Shown: positions 34,646-44,500, counted from the first letter of the stretch. The stretch is DNA of 55,296 nt from Acinetobacter bereziniae (GCA_009912575.1 WNDP01000009.1:1-55296); one strand, 5' to 3'. The notes: generated by a model not told the origin, from the letters alone. Made by a program: numbers and translations.

Positions 34646-37192
34646 TTAAGCTTCAACTACAGGAATACGACTAAGATCTCGTTCCGCTTGTGTTTTAGGG
34701 CGAATTTGTCCACGAACCTCTGTAAATTGGATATGTGGGTCTTGTTGTTGTTGCGACTTGGCATTGATAAATGTCACAAAACGCTTACGAACTTCAGGAT
34801 CTTCAATTGCAGTACGCCATTCATCTTGATAAGTTCCAACCACATGGCTCATACGGCGCTCTAATTCTGTCGCGATGCCTAAAGAATCATGTATCACCAC
34901 ATCTTTTAGATAATCCAAACCACCTTCCATATTGTCACGCCACACTGAAGTACGTTGTAAACGATCGGCTGTTTGGATATAGAACATAAAGAATCGGTCA
35001 ATGTATTGAATTAAAGTTTGCGTATCTAAATCTGAGGCCAGTAATTCGGCATGGCGTGGTTTCATTCCACCATTCCCACAGACATAGAGGTTCCAACCCT
35101 TTTCAGTTGCAATCACTCCCACATCTTTACTTTGTGCTTCTGCACATTCACGGGTACAGCCTGAAACCGCCATTTTTAATTTATGTGGTGAACGTAAGCC
35201 TTTGTAGCGGTTCTCAAGAAAGATCGCCAAACCTACAGAATCATCTACACCATAGCGGCACCATGTACTGCCTACACATGACTTTACTGTTCGTAATGAC
35301 TTTCCATAGGCATGTCCAGACTCAAAACCTGCATCAATCAGTTTTTGCCAAATTTCAGGTAATTGATGCACTTGCGCACCAAACATATCAACACGTTGTC
35401 CACCTGTAAGTTTGGTATATAAACCATATTCTTTAGCAATTTGACCAATGGCAATTAAACCATCTGGCGTTACTTCACCACCTGCCATACGTGGTACGAC
35501 AGAATAAGAGCCGTCTTTTTGGATATTTCCCAGATAATAGTCATTGCTGTCTTGCAGTCCAGCATGATTTGCTTTCAATACAAAATCATTCCAGCATGAG
35601 GCTAAAATATTGGCGACTGTTGGTTTACAAATATCACAGCCCAAACCATGTCCATACTGTTGAATCAAATCATCAAAGCTTTTAATTTCATTGACCCGAA
35701 CCAAGTGATACAGCTCTTGACGAGAGTAAGCAAAATGCTCACAAAGATGGTTATTGACTGTGACGCCTTGACGCTGTAACTCTGATTTTAAAACTTGTGT
35801 AACTAAAGGTGCGCAGCCACCACATGCCGTTGCAGCTTTGGTGCATTTTTTCAACGCGCCTAATGAAGTCGATCCATCAGCGATTGCTTGACATATATCT
35901 GCCTTAGATACGTTATTACACGAACAAATAGTAGCACTATCAGGCAATAGATCGACTCCACTCCCACCTGCTTTAGCAGCAGACTGAGCATATCCCGGCA
36001 TAATTAAGCTTTCTGGATTTTCTGGAACAGCCAAGCCATTCAACATCATTTGCAATAAATCATTATATTCTTTGGCACAGCCCACCAGTACTGCACCTAA
36101 TAATTGTGTTTTCTCAGCATTGACGACGATTTTTTTATAAACCATCGCATCTTCATCTGCGTAGAAGTAGCTTAAAGCACTCGGTGTCATGGCATGCGCA
36201 TCGCCTACGGATGCAACATCTACTCCCATCAGTTTTAACTTGGTGCTCATGTCTGCACCAGCAAAGGCACCACAACTTTGTTGCATCACGTGTTTGGCTG
36301 CAATACGTGCCATATCATAACCAGGTGCAACCAAACCATAAATTTTGTTATTCCATAATGCACATTCACCAATCGCGTAAATGTCTGGATCTGAACTTTG
36401 GCAATAGTCATTGATCACAATACCGCCACGTTCACCCAAGACTAAACCACTTTGACGGGCTAATTCGTCACGTGGGCGAATTCCTGCTGAGAATAAAATA
36501 ATGTCTGTTTCTAGTTCAGAGCCATCACCAAATTTCATCACGTGTGTGCAGTTCTGACCTGCTTCAATCGCAGAAGTGGCTTTTTGGGTATGTACTTTTA
36601 CACCCAGATTTTCGATTTTTGCCCGTAAGACCTTACCGCCTAAATCATCAATTTGAACAGCCATAAGACGAGGTGCAAACTCAACCACATGCGTTTCAAG
36701 GTCTAAATCTCTTAAAGCTTTTGCTGCTTCAAGACCAAGCAAACCACCACCAATAACAACACCTGATTTGGCATTTAAACTCGCTGCTCGAATTGCATCC
36801 AAGTCATCAATGGTTCGATAGACAAAACAGTTTTCACGCTCATTTCCTGGAATAGGTGGGACAAATGCATAAGAACCTGTGGCAAGTACCAATTTATCAT
36901 AGGCAATGACATCTCCCTGATTGGTGGTGATACGTTTATTGACTGTATCAATTGCGATGGCTTTGGTACTTAAACGAAGATCTATGCCATAAGCATCAGC
37001 AAAGTCTGTGCGACAAAGGGTTAAATCTTTTGCAGATTTTCCAGTGAAATATTCTGTTAAATGCACCCGATCATAAGCGAGGCGTGGTTCTTCTGCCAAA
37101 ATCGTAATTTCAATTTCATCACCCGCATGTTCCAACACAGATTCAATAAATTTGTGTCCAACCATTCCATAACCAATCATGACAAGTTTCAT
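34646..37192 (-). CDS. nirB: Assimilatory nitrite reductase large subunit
   Basis: An 848-residue NAD(P)H nitrite reductase reducing nitrite to ammonium. The N-terminal FAD/NAD domains contain VVIGGGLLGLEAAKALRDLD. The BFD [2Fe-2S] domain starts near residue 419 (CSCNNV, TACGGCAPLV). The C-terminal siroheme-[4Fe-4S] half has SCVGSTWCRYG (about 635) and SGCTRECAEAQ (about 680). AGGAG lies seven bases before the ATG at 37192. It is the gene after narK (46-base gap) and before the NirD fusion. It is intact. Confidence 0.95.
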   Translation of the reverse strand: MKLVMIGYGMVGHKFIESVLEHAGDEIEITILAEEPRLAYDRVHLTEYFTGKSAKDLTLCRTDFADAYGIDLRLSTKAIAIDTVNKRITTNQGDVIAYDKLVLATGSYAFVPPIPGNERENCFVYRTIDDLDAIRAASLNAKSGVVIGGGLLGLEAAKALRDLDLETHVVEFAPRLMAVQIDDLGGKVLRAKIENLGVKVHTQKATSAIEAGQNCTHVMKFGDGSELETDIILFSAGIRPRDELARQSGLVLGERGGIVINDYCQSSDPDIYAIGECALWNNKIYGLVAPGYDMARIAAKHVMQQSCGAFAGADMSTKLKLMGVDVASVGDAHAMTPSALSYFYADEDAMVYKKIVVNAEKTQLLGAVLVGCAKEYNDLLQMMLNGLAVPENPESLIMPGYAQSAAKAGGSGVDLLPDSATICSCNNVSKADICQAIADGSTSLGALKKCTKAATACGGCAPLVTQVLKSELQRQGVTVNNHLCEHFAYSRQELYHLVRVNEIKSFDDLIQQYGHGLGCDICKPTVANILASCWNDFVLKANHAGLQDSNDYYLGNIQKDGSYSVVPRMAGGEVTPDGLIAIGQIAKEYGLYTKLTGGQRVDMFGAQVHQLPEIWQKLIDAGFESGHAYGKSLRTVKSCVGSTWCRYGVDDSVGLAIFLENRYKGLRSPHKLKMAVSGCTRECAEAQSKDVGVIATEKGWNLYVCGNGGMKPRHAELLASDLDTQTLIQYIDRFFMFYIQTADRLQRTSVWRDNMEGGLDYLKDVVIHDSLGIATELERRMSHVVGTYQDEWRTAIEDPEVRKRFVTFINAKSQQQQDPHIQFTEVRGQIRPKTQAERDLSRIPVVEA

Positions 37193-37238
37193 CTTCATTC
37201 TCCTCAATTCACTTTTGCTTTAGTTATTTGTGACTCAA

Positions 37239-38619
37239 TTAAGCCGCACTGTTGTGTTTAATACTTGTGGTCGCATTTTGTTCCATGCTATTGCGTTCAA
37301 GTACAGCGGCTTCAAATAACTTTTGCTCTTTCTCTTTATGTTCAACTGAGAAGCGGATCATCAATACACAACTCGCAGCGATCACCACTAAACCGCCCAA
37401 TACCATCAATGTGGTTTGAATATCCAACATGCCTTTTAATAAAAAACCCGCTGCGACTGCGCCCACATTTCCACCAGCGCCAATGATTCCAGCAACACCA
37501 CCCAATGCATCACGATCGATAAATGGCACCAGTGCATAGGTTGCACCACAAGCCATATGGGTAAATAAAGCAAATACTGTCATTGCAAGGATCGCTAAAA
37601 TCGCTGTATTCATTTGTGAAAACACGATGAGAAAAACACCTTCCATCAAGATCATGGCGAACAGTACTTTTGTACGACCATCTAAACCTTTCTTGGTCGC
37701 AACTTTGTCTGAAACAATGCCACCGAAAGCACGTGCAAAGAGTGCCAATAAACCGAAAATACCTGCCGCCATTCCTGCTTCTTTTAAACCAAATTTAAAA
37801 TGGTCTACGTAATACATTGCGACAATATTATGGATGAAAATTTCTATCCCAAAGCATGCTGCATAAGCACCAAATAAGATCCACACACGATAGTTTTTTT
37901 GCAGCATGTATTAAAATCGCCATACCGCCTTTCTTGTCACTGCCAACCTGTAGCCCTTGTGCACGGAGTTCTTTAAAATTCCCTTGTGGTGCATCTTGCG
38001 TGAACTTCCAGTACATCGCCCCAACAATCAGCATCAGCACACCCGGTACAACCAGTGCAACTCTCCACCCCATCACTTGCTCTACACCGAACATAACCAA
38101 TGCAGCAAGCATCAACGGCATCAATGCTTGAGTTGCACCACCACCTGCATTTCCCCAACCTGCGGTTGTTGCATTTGCTGTACCTACGACATTTGGGGCA
38201 AACATGATACTGGTGTGGTATTGCGTGATGACAAAGCTGGCACCAATTGCACCAATCAATAATCGAAAGAATAAAAAGGACTCATAACTATTTGCAGAAG
38301 CCACGCCAAATACTGGAATACTGCCGATAATCAACAATGCCGTATATGTTTTACGTGGACCGTATTTATCACATAAGGGGCCAACGATTAGACGGACTAA
38401 AATAGTGATGGCAACAGCAGCAATATTGATATTGGCGATTTGATCTTTGGTTAAATGAAATTCACCCGCAATCACAGGCATTAAAGGTGCACAGGCAAAC
38501 CATGCAAAAAAGCAGACAAAAAAAGCGAGCCAACTCATATGGAAGGCCCGCATTGCTGCGCTGCTGAAACTAAACAGATTAATTTTTATTGCTTTTTTAG
38601 CATCTAAATTTGAAGACAT
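37239..38619 (-). pseudogene. narK: Nitrate/nitrite MFS transporter, frameshifted in a poly-A run
   Basis: NarK/NasA-type major facilitator of about 460 residues with twelve membrane segments. The first part (from ATG 38619, AGGAG nine bases before) contains the nitrate signature region near NAGGGATQAL-like GWGNAGGGATQALMPLML. The second part (to 37239) has the second signature IIGAGGNVGAVAAGFLLKG. The break lies in a run of seven A (minus strand) at 37894-37900; six A gives ILIHAAKNYRVWILFGAYAA in one frame. It is the first gene of the nitrate operon, behind a sigma-54 promoter and a structured leader. The run could be a read error or a slippage site; I favour error. Confidence 0.85.
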
Positions 38620-38642
38620 AGCTTCGATCTCCTGAACTGAAC

Positions 38643-38706
38643 GCACATAAGTTGCTGTTATGCACAAGGCATATCAGTAACGATCAGAACGGACGTCGTT
38701 GGCCGT
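38643..38706 (-). promoter_or_regulatory. Structured leader of narK, candidate NasT (ANTAR) target
   Basis: The predicted 118-base leader of narK holds a hairpin at 38706-38689 (ACGGCC-AACGAC-GTCCGT, one C-U mismatch) whose six-base loop has A at position 1 and G at position 4, the pattern ANTAR proteins bind. A second hairpin at 38663-38643 (CATAA-N7-TTATG) follows and overlaps a competing TATGC/GCATA pairing. Two consecutive hairpins in a nitrate operon leader next to nasST suggest antitermination control. I see no clear U-tract, so the terminator is uncertain. Confidence 0.45.
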
Positions 38707-38747
38707 CTTGCAAATTTTGAAAGTCTTCTTTGACTTACCCATGTATA

Positions 38748-38763
38748 AGCATAGTTCGTGCCA
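38748..38763 (-). promoter_or_regulatory. Sigma-54 promoter of the nitrate operon
   Basis: On the minus strand TTGGCACGAACTATGCT has GG and GC ten bases apart (GG at 38762-38761, GC at 38750-38749) and an intact TGGCACG box. Transcription would begin near 38737 and run into the leader and narK. Confidence 0.75.
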
Positions 38764-39008
38764 ATATCTTTAACCCACTGTTTTTATATTTAATTTTATT
38801 CCTTTAGGTTTTATCAAATAAAAATAATCATGACTTCAGAATTAAAATATAAAGACTTAAACACTAATCTCCCCTTTATATTCATTGCACATGCATGTTT
38901 AGAATGCAATTTGCTTCAATAGAGTGCATTTTATTTTTCCCTTTTTCCAATTCATCATCCACAAACCAATCCATCATTCATAAACAAGTCAGAATGCTGT
39001 AAAAGAAT

Positions 39009-39025
39009 TGGCATCTAAATTGCTT
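39009..39025 (+). promoter_or_regulatory. Sigma-54 promoter of nasT-nasS
   Basis: TTGGCATCTAAATTGCTT has GG at 39010-39011 and GC at 39022-39023, ten bases apart. It would start transcription near 39035, about 35 bases before nasT. It faces away from the narK promoter, so the nitrate regulators and structural genes share nitrogen control. The 38764-39008 stretch between them is AT-rich and has no gene. Confidence 0.75.
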
Positions 39026-39069
39026 ATTATTGAGTGAATCTTTTTCTCTAGATACACTCAAGTCGTTGC

Positions 39070-39657
39070 ATGTCAAAATTAAAAATTGCACTCATTGATG
39101 ATGATATAGAACGCGCATCTTTTATCAGATCATCGTTAATCGAACATGGCTTCGAGGTTGTCGCTTGCCTAATGATTGACCATTTAAATAGTACTGACTT
39201 ACAACAGTTACATGCTGATGTAATTTTGCTCGATATGGATCATCCTCATCGTGACATCATCGAAAGTTGCGTCAGTCAGTTTGATTTACCCACTGTTTTA
39301 TTTACCAAAAATTCGCAAAAAGACACCATAAAAAGTGCTATTGAAGCTGGTGTAACTGCCTACATCGTGGATGGAATCGATCCTGAAAAGTTAGAAAGTA
39401 TTTTAGAAATATCAATTGAACAATTTAAAAAACACAAAAAATTGCTCAAAGATTTAAACGAGACCAAATGCAAACTTGCAGACCGTAAAGACATTGAAAA
39501 AGCAAAAGTGATGTTGATGCACATGCACCAAATCGAAGAGGAAAAAGCATTCAGTTTATTGCGTAAAAATGCCATGAGCCATCGTATGACAATGGGCGAA
39601 ATGGCACGAAAATTAATTGAAGCACAGGCTTTGCTTCAATCCCAATTTAAGGAATAA
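39070..39657 (+). CDS. nasT: NasT, ANTAR-domain antiterminator response regulator
   Basis: A 195-residue protein with a receiver-like domain (KIALIDDDIERASFIRSSLI, VILLDMDHPH, residues 3-120) and a C-terminal ANTAR RNA-binding domain (about 130-190; DIEKAKVMLMHMHQIEEEKA, FSLLRKNAMSHRMTMGEMAR). NasT binds hairpin pairs in the leader RNA of nitrate assimilation genes and prevents termination. It is held inactive by NasS when nitrate is absent. The coding gap to nasS is only three bases. The Shine-Dalgarno sequence is weak. Confidence 0.93.
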   Translation: MSKLKIALIDDDIERASFIRSSLIEHGFEVVACLMIDHLNSTDLQQLHADVILLDMDHPHRDIIESCVSQFDLPTVLFTKNSQKDTIKSAIEAGVTAYIVDGIDPEKLESILEISIEQFKKHKKLLKDLNETKCKLADRKDIEKAKVMLMHMHQIEEEKAFSLLRKNAMSHRMTMGEMARKLIEAQALLQSQFKE

Positions 39658-39660
39658 GCT

Positions 39661-40659
39661 ATGCAAGCACTGGAAAAAACTGATATTCAATTCGGCTATA
39701 TTGCTTTACTGGACTGCACTGCAATCCTTTGGGCACAGCATCAAGGTTATTTCACTGCGCAAGGTTTAAATGTCACATTGGTCAAAGAACCATCTTGGGC
39801 AAGTTTGCGTGACCGTTTGGCTTTTGGTCTTTTAGATGTAGCCCATTGTCTATCGGCAATGCTTCCAGCCGCTGCAACAGGCAATGATCAATTGGGAATT
39901 CCTTTACAAAGCACATTGGTACTCAGCACTAATCGTGCTTTTATCAGTCTGAGTCAAAAGCTCTGTTATGATTTAGACATTTCTGCTCAAGATACGCCAC
40001 AACAGTCCGCAATGAAAATTGTTGATTCAATCAAACAAGGTCATAAAGTCCAACTGGCGCATGTATTCAAACAATCCATTCACCACTATTGCTTAAGAGA
40101 ATGGTTGGCCTTGGCAGATTTAGACATTGCAAAAACACATCAATTGTTAACACTGCCCCCACCTTATATGGTTGATGCCATTTCAACTCAACTGATTGAT
40201 GGTTTTTGTGTTGGTGAGCCTTGGAATATTCAAGCACAAATTCAAGGTCATGGTCTGGTAGTTGCGGAAAGCAAGCAAATTATTCCTGAAGTCGCGGACA
40301 AAGTTATGGCCACCACTCAGGAATGGGCACAAAAAAATCCCCATACTCTGCATGCTCTTGAAGTTGCCATTCAGCAGGCACAACAAGACTTAAGATCACT
40401 TGAATCTCTACAACAGGTCTGGGAAATGTTAGAACGCAGTGAAATTATCCGTTTTAATTGCTCTCATTTGATTCATACCCAAGCTTTTCATAAAATTCAA
40501 AATATTATTCGCTCTTTTGGGATGCAAAATGCGCCCAAAGCTGAAGATTTTGAATGGATTTTGCAACAGATGTGTGAGTGGGAAAATTTAAAATTGGATC
40601 AATCACAAATTAAAGCGATTGCAATTCAATGCGTTGGGAAATGTATCTTAAATCGTTAG
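39661..40659 (+). CDS. nasS: NasS, cytoplasmic nitrate sensor
   Basis: A 332-residue relative of the NrtA/nitrate-binding periplasmic proteins (FGYIALLDCTAILWAQHQGY, DRLAFGLLDVAHCLSAMLPA, GFCVGEPWNIQAQ) but without any signal peptide, as expected for NasS, which stays in the cytoplasm and sequesters NasT until nitrate or nitrite binds. It is in an operon with nasT. It ends before a convergent hairpin and the TonB receptor gene. Confidence 0.92.
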   Translation: MQALEKTDIQFGYIALLDCTAILWAQHQGYFTAQGLNVTLVKEPSWASLRDRLAFGLLDVAHCLSAMLPAAATGNDQLGIPLQSTLVLSTNRAFISLSQKLCYDLDISAQDTPQQSAMKIVDSIKQGHKVQLAHVFKQSIHHYCLREWLALADLDIAKTHQLLTLPPPYMVDAISTQLIDGFCVGEPWNIQAQIQGHGLVVAESKQIIPEVADKVMATTQEWAQKNPHTLHALEVAIQQAQQDLRSLESLQQVWEMLERSEIIRFNCSHLIHTQAFHKIQNIIRSFGMQNAPKAEDFEWILQQMCEWENLKLDQSQIKAIAIQCVGKCILNR

Positions 40660-40780
40660 ACCAATGACCACGTTAAATACACAAGTTTTTTTATATATGT
40701 ATACATATGAAGCTTATTTAACCTATCACTCATAAGGCTGAGTACCATTTTTTGTTCTTAGCTCGAACATTCACAACACT

Positions 40781-40820
40781 CTCTCAGCACGAGACTTTAA
40801 AATGAGACTCATGCTGAGAG
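40781..40820. terminator. Hairpin between converging nasS and TonB receptor genes
   Basis: CTCTCAGCA...TGCTGAGAG is a perfect 9-bp stem, with a further GAG/CTC pairing inside. It lies exactly between the convergent genes and could serve both, although neither side has a long T run. Confidence 0.6.
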
Positions 40821-40827
40821 AAACGGA

Positions 40828-42930
40828 TTAATACTTAAACTTCACATTTAAGCGCACCATCATTGGATCTCCCCAGTTGACCAATTGCGCATTCGGTGTT
40901 GTTCCAGCTAAATATTCTCGATCAAATAAGTTTTTAATACTCAGCCCTGCACCCCAATTTTTAGCTTCGTATCCTGCATTAACATCAAACAATGCATAAC
41001 TTGGTAGATAAACAAAATCAGAATTACGTTGTGCAGTTCGAGAACTTTGATAACGAATACCAGCACCGATGTTCCAACCCAATTTATCTGGACTAAAATA
41101 ATATTGAGTGGACAATGCGCTGGCATTTTTAGGCACATGATTAGTTCGCTTGCCAATATCATTACTCATCACGCTTTCAGTCACTTTTGCTGTAGGGATA
41201 TAACTATAGTTCGCTGAAACATTCCATTGATGGGTGATTGCCGCAGCCAGTTCGGCTTCAAAGCCTTTGGTGACTTGTTCACCTGTTTGAATTGAAAAGT
41301 TTCCTGAAGCATCTGCTTCAGTGACATTTCTGCGGGTTAAATCATAATAGGCAACATAACCTTGTAAACGTTGATCAAGTGCCTGTAATTTAACCCCAAC
41401 CTCGGCTTGTTTACCCTTTTCAGGATTCAGCAATTGTCTGTTTTCACCGACATCGGTCACAGGCATAAAAGAGGTGGAATAGCTGATATAGGGGGCAAAC
41501 ATATCATTGATGCGATACATCACTGAGCCACTACCCGAAAAAGCACGATCTGAATTCTTTATATTGGTATTTTTTAAAATATTGTCAACTTCAATCTGCG
41601 TCCAATCATGACGACCTGATAGCCCGATAATCCAATGATCATCCACTTTGATGGTATTACGAAGATAGAGTCCTGCATACTGACTATAAGTTAACTCTTG
41701 AGTTGGCGTACCTAATTTGGTACTGGTGATCCCATACACTGGACGATCTGCATTAAAAGCGTTGATGGTATCGGTTCGACGTGCATAATCACTACGTTCT
41801 CGCATCATATCAACCCCAATCATCACATCATAATTGACCTTTCCAAGATCAAAATTACGTTGCAAATTATTGTCTAAGGTATAGTTCAGGTCCTGTTTAT
41901 CTTGGTTGTTAATTGCACGTTTTATTGTCGGTAATATATTGCTTCCTGATGCCAATATTGAATTACCTTGCGTGTCTGTTTTAGTGATCGCAAAGTTCTG
42001 TTTAAACACCCAGTCATTGTCAAAATAATGGGCATAATTTGCGCCAAGACGATAAACATCGACATCATAACCATGGTCAGGTTCACCAAAAAATAAGCTT
42101 GAAGGATAATTTTTATAATTGCCCTTGCTATAAGGAATGCCTTGTTGACGGATATATTCACGATGTTGATAGCTTGCAATAACCGAAAGATCGTTATTAT
42201 CACCTAAGTCAAAATTGTAAGATGGTGCAATATATTGATTTTTAAAATAAACATGGTCTGTAGGATCATCCTGATCAGATACTCGCCCAACAACTCGAAA
42301 AGCACCTTTTGCACTATTATTCGGTGCATAGTTAAGATCAAATGTTCCTTCTTTTAAACCATAACTTCCATAACTCAATGTCCCTTTAGAGGAAGTTTCA
42401 GCTTGTGGACGTTTAGTGGTTAAATTTACCAGTCCTCCGGGCAAGGCGAGCCCAAAGCCCACGGAAGTTAGTCCTTTAACCACTTCGATTGATTCTAAAC
42501 CTGAAATATCTTCAGCACGTAAAACATTATCGGATGCCTGTATCCGCAGACCATCAATAAAAGTTTGCGAACTTGAAATCTGCCCACGAATAATAAAGTC
42601 ATCCCACCCGCGACGACCATATTGTCCTGACGTCACCCCTGCAACACCTTCTAATGCCTCCGCAACAGTTTTCGTTTGCTTTTGTTCAATCTGTTGCTGA
42701 CCGATTGCACTAATCGACTGAGCTGTTTCAAATAAAGGTGCATTCGATCTTAAAACAGCATTTGCTGTTTTAGCTGCATAAGGTTGCTGATTATTTTCTG
42801 CTTGAACCGTAATAGTGGGTAGTTTTTGAGTGTCTGCTTGCTGTTCAACACCAACTTCAGTTTGTGCATAGGAACCCCTTGCCATGATGGCAAGCACAGA
42901 AAATGTCAGGGAGGATTTATTAAATTGCAT
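40828..42930 (-). CDS. TonB-dependent siderophore receptor
   Basis: An outer-membrane receptor of 700 residues: signal peptide (FNKSSLTFSVLAIMARGSYA), TonB-box-like region and plug (TITVQAENN, TAQSISAIGQQQIEQKQTKT, VAEALEGVAGVTSGQYGRRG, IRGQISSSQTFIDGLRIQ), then a 22-strand barrel ending with KNLFDREYLAGTTP and a C-terminal VRLNVKFKY with terminal aromatic. It imports a ferric siderophore with energy from TonB. The closest types by eye are FhuE/FpvA/FoxA-like receptors; the ligand is unknown. A Fur-like box precedes it. ATG 42930 begins the signal peptide; a TTG at 42960 is unlikely. It stands alone, next to the nitrate genes by chance. Confidence 0.9.
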   Translation of the reverse strand: MQFNKSSLTFSVLAIMARGSYAQTEVGVEQQADTQKLPTITVQAENNQQPYAAKTANAVLRSNAPLFETAQSISAIGQQQIEQKQTKTVAEALEGVAGVTSGQYGRRGWDDFIIRGQISSSQTFIDGLRIQASDNVLRAEDISGLESIEVVKGLTSVGFGLALPGGLVNLTTKRPQAETSSKGTLSYGSYGLKEGTFDLNYAPNNSAKGAFRVVGRVSDQDDPTDHVYFKNQYIAPSYNFDLGDNNDLSVIASYQHREYIRQQGIPYSKGNYKNYPSSLFFGEPDHGYDVDVYRLGANYAHYFDNDWVFKQNFAITKTDTQGNSILASGSNILPTIKRAINNQDKQDLNYTLDNNLQRNFDLGKVNYDVMIGVDMMRERSDYARRTDTINAFNADRPVYGITSTKLGTPTQELTYSQYAGLYLRNTIKVDDHWIIGLSGRHDWTQIEVDNILKNTNIKNSDRAFSGSGSVMYRINDMFAPYISYSTSFMPVTDVGENRQLLNPEKGKQAEVGVKLQALDQRLQGYVAYYDLTRRNVTEADASGNFSIQTGEQVTKGFEAELAAAITHQWNVSANYSYIPTAKVTESVMSNDIGKRTNHVPKNASALSTQYYFSPDKLGWNIGAGIRYQSSRTAQRNSDFVYLPSYALFDVNAGYEAKNWGAGLSIKNLFDREYLAGTTPNAQLVNWGDPMMVRLNVKFKY

Positions 42931-42959
42931 TAAACAACAGCCAGAAAAATTTAATCGCA

Positions 42960-42979
42960 ATTATAATCATTTTCATTTA
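42960..42979 (-). promoter_or_regulatory. Fur box upstream of the TonB receptor
   Basis: On the minus strand AAATGAAAATGATTATAA matches most of the Fur consensus (GATAATGATAATCATTATC) and sits 30-50 bp upstream of the start. It implies iron repression. The following 525 bp up to the marR gene is AT-rich with a weak inverted repeat (GATGCAT...ATGCATC, 43249-43290) and no gene. Confidence 0.65.
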
Positions 42980-43504
42980 AATTTATAATAATTTTACGCT
43001 AAAAAGAAACGTTTAATCATGCATATTTCACTCGTTTAAAAAATTTTATAAATGTTTTAATGTGAATTAACCCTTATTGTTTTTTAAACTTATAATATCT
43101 CTCCAAGAGCACCTGATAGATAAACATTAGAATAAATATATCGTTGTTACTAGATTTCAAGCAAATTCCTCGATCGTTTATTTATTTTAGAAGTAAAATA
43201 TTCTGTCAATTTTTTAAGCATTCAATACCAAAATTCTTGATTGCTTTCGATGCATTTAGTTTTATCTATATTATGAATGCCCCATGCATCCTCAAAAAAT
43301 GAGAGTTAAATACGATCCAATTCTCTATATTTTCTCAATCATAAAAAATTTGATTATCAAAAAAAACTTTATAAAAAGCGTAAAAATACTATTTTAAAAT
43401 TTATCATTCATGTAAAAACTCTAATTATTTCATTAATATTTTTTGACTCGTTATATTTAGTTTAGGTTTCAATAGGATTGACAGTATTCAATAGAATATT
43501 TATA
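42980..43504. other. AT-rich divergent intergenic region
   Basis: About 525 bp between the TonB receptor gene and the MarR gene. It is strongly AT-rich with many short poly-A/T runs. It presumably holds the promoters of both genes. I found no coding signal, RNA gene or long repeat, only the weak inverted repeat at 43249-43290. Confidence 0.4.
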
Positions 43505-43533
43505 GTTAGCCACCATACTATATGGCAACTAAC
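43505..43533. promoter_or_regulatory. Palindromic operator covering the marR start codon
   Basis: A 29-bp imperfect palindrome (arms GTTAGCCACCATA and TATGGCAACTAAC, 10 of 13 positions symmetric) is centred at 43519 and contains the ATG at 43522. MarR proteins bind such palindromes of two half-turn arms. The position suggests autorepression at the start of its own gene. Confidence 0.55.
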
Positions 43534-44039
43534 AAAATGAAGCTTAAACAAAAATACCAAGCCCTGTTGGGTGAGGCAACTAAACAAAACATTGCAAATA
43601 TTGAATGCATACAGCTATGTTTTCAAACGCTATCCCTTGCTTCTTTGATTGACCATGACTGTGCAATACAACTTGCTCCGCATGGTTTAACTGAAGGTCG
43701 TTTTATTGTTCTATTCTTATTAAACGCAGCACCTCACCTCAAGGTTTAGCTCCAAAAGATATTGCTGAGAAAGCAGGAATTACTCGTGCAACTGTGACGG
43801 GTTTATTAGATGGATTAGAACGAGACGGGCTCATTACACGCATTGCAGATCATCATGATCGTCGTGCTTTGCAAATTCATCTCACGGACAACGGCAAACA
43901 CACAGCAAAGACCGTATTTGAACAACATAGCCGTTGGATTGCCCAAATTTTTGGCAACTTAAGCTTACAAGAACGCATACAACTTACTGCACTTTTGGAG
44001 AAAGTTTCTCAAAACTTGATTCATAAAAAAGAAGCTTAA
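43522..44039 (+). pseudogene. MarR-family regulator, frameshifted
   Basis: A winged-helix MarR protein of about 170 residues. The first frame holds the dimerisation helices and the start of the wing-helix (MKLKQKYQALLGEATKQN, LTEGRFIVLFLL). The second frame, from about 43725, reads RSTSPQGLAPKDIAEKAGIT, RATVTGLLDGLERDGLITRI and the wing ADHHDRRALQIHLTDNGK. Adding one A at 43722-43724 (AAA to AAAA) gives LFLLKRSTSPQGLAPKD as one frame. It is followed by a DUF6616-like gene, probably its target. ATG 43522 has no ribosome binding site; ATG 43537 is an alternative. It may be intact in the genome. Confidence 0.75.
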
Positions 44040-44101
44040 AACATCAAAATCAAATCACACACAATTAAAATTTGAAAACCACTGAAAAAAGGAAAAACGA
44101 T

Positions 44102-44440
44102 ATGTATCATTATCTCGTTGAATTATATACACCAAATACCACTTGGCAGGCTCTTCCAAATGAACAACGAATGGAATATCTGACTAAAGTTGGCGAGGCT
44201 TTAGGAAACTTATCAAGTATGGGTGTTGAAGTTTTGACTCTGACAGAAACCATTTCTCCAATCGACCAAAGTACAGCTCATCAATATTTAGGAATTTGGC
44301 GTTTTTCCAATCCACAAGTGCGCGAAGCACTCCTTGATGGTATTCGTGACAGTGGTTGGTATCAATATTTTGACCACGTGAATGCTGCAGGTGCTGAAGC
44401 AGATTTCCCTCAACATATCCATGCTTTGGTCAATACTTGA
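44102..44440 (+). CDS. DUF6616-like small protein downstream of marR
   Basis: A 112-residue soluble protein (MYHYLVELYTPNTTWQALPN, VGEALGNLSSMGVEVLTLTE, YLGIWRFSNPQVREALLDGI) that looks like the DUF6616/ferredoxin-like fold family often found beside MarR regulators. Function is unknown; the dimeric alpha-beta barrel look would suit a monooxygenase-like or ligand-binding protein. AAGGA 11 bases upstream supports ATG 44102 rather than the open ATG at 44072. It lies 62 bp after marR, likely in the same unit. It is followed by a cluster of three hairpins. Confidence 0.7.
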   Translation: MYHYLVELYTPNTTWQALPNEQRMEYLTKVGEALGNLSSMGVEVLTLTETISPIDQSTAHQYLGIWRFSNPQVREALLDGIRDSGWYQYFDHVNAAGAEADFPQHIHALVNT

Positions 44441-44500
44441 TTGAAAGCTTAAAATAAAATTCACGTAAACGAGTGAAGAAAAAATTATGTTTTAATTAAA

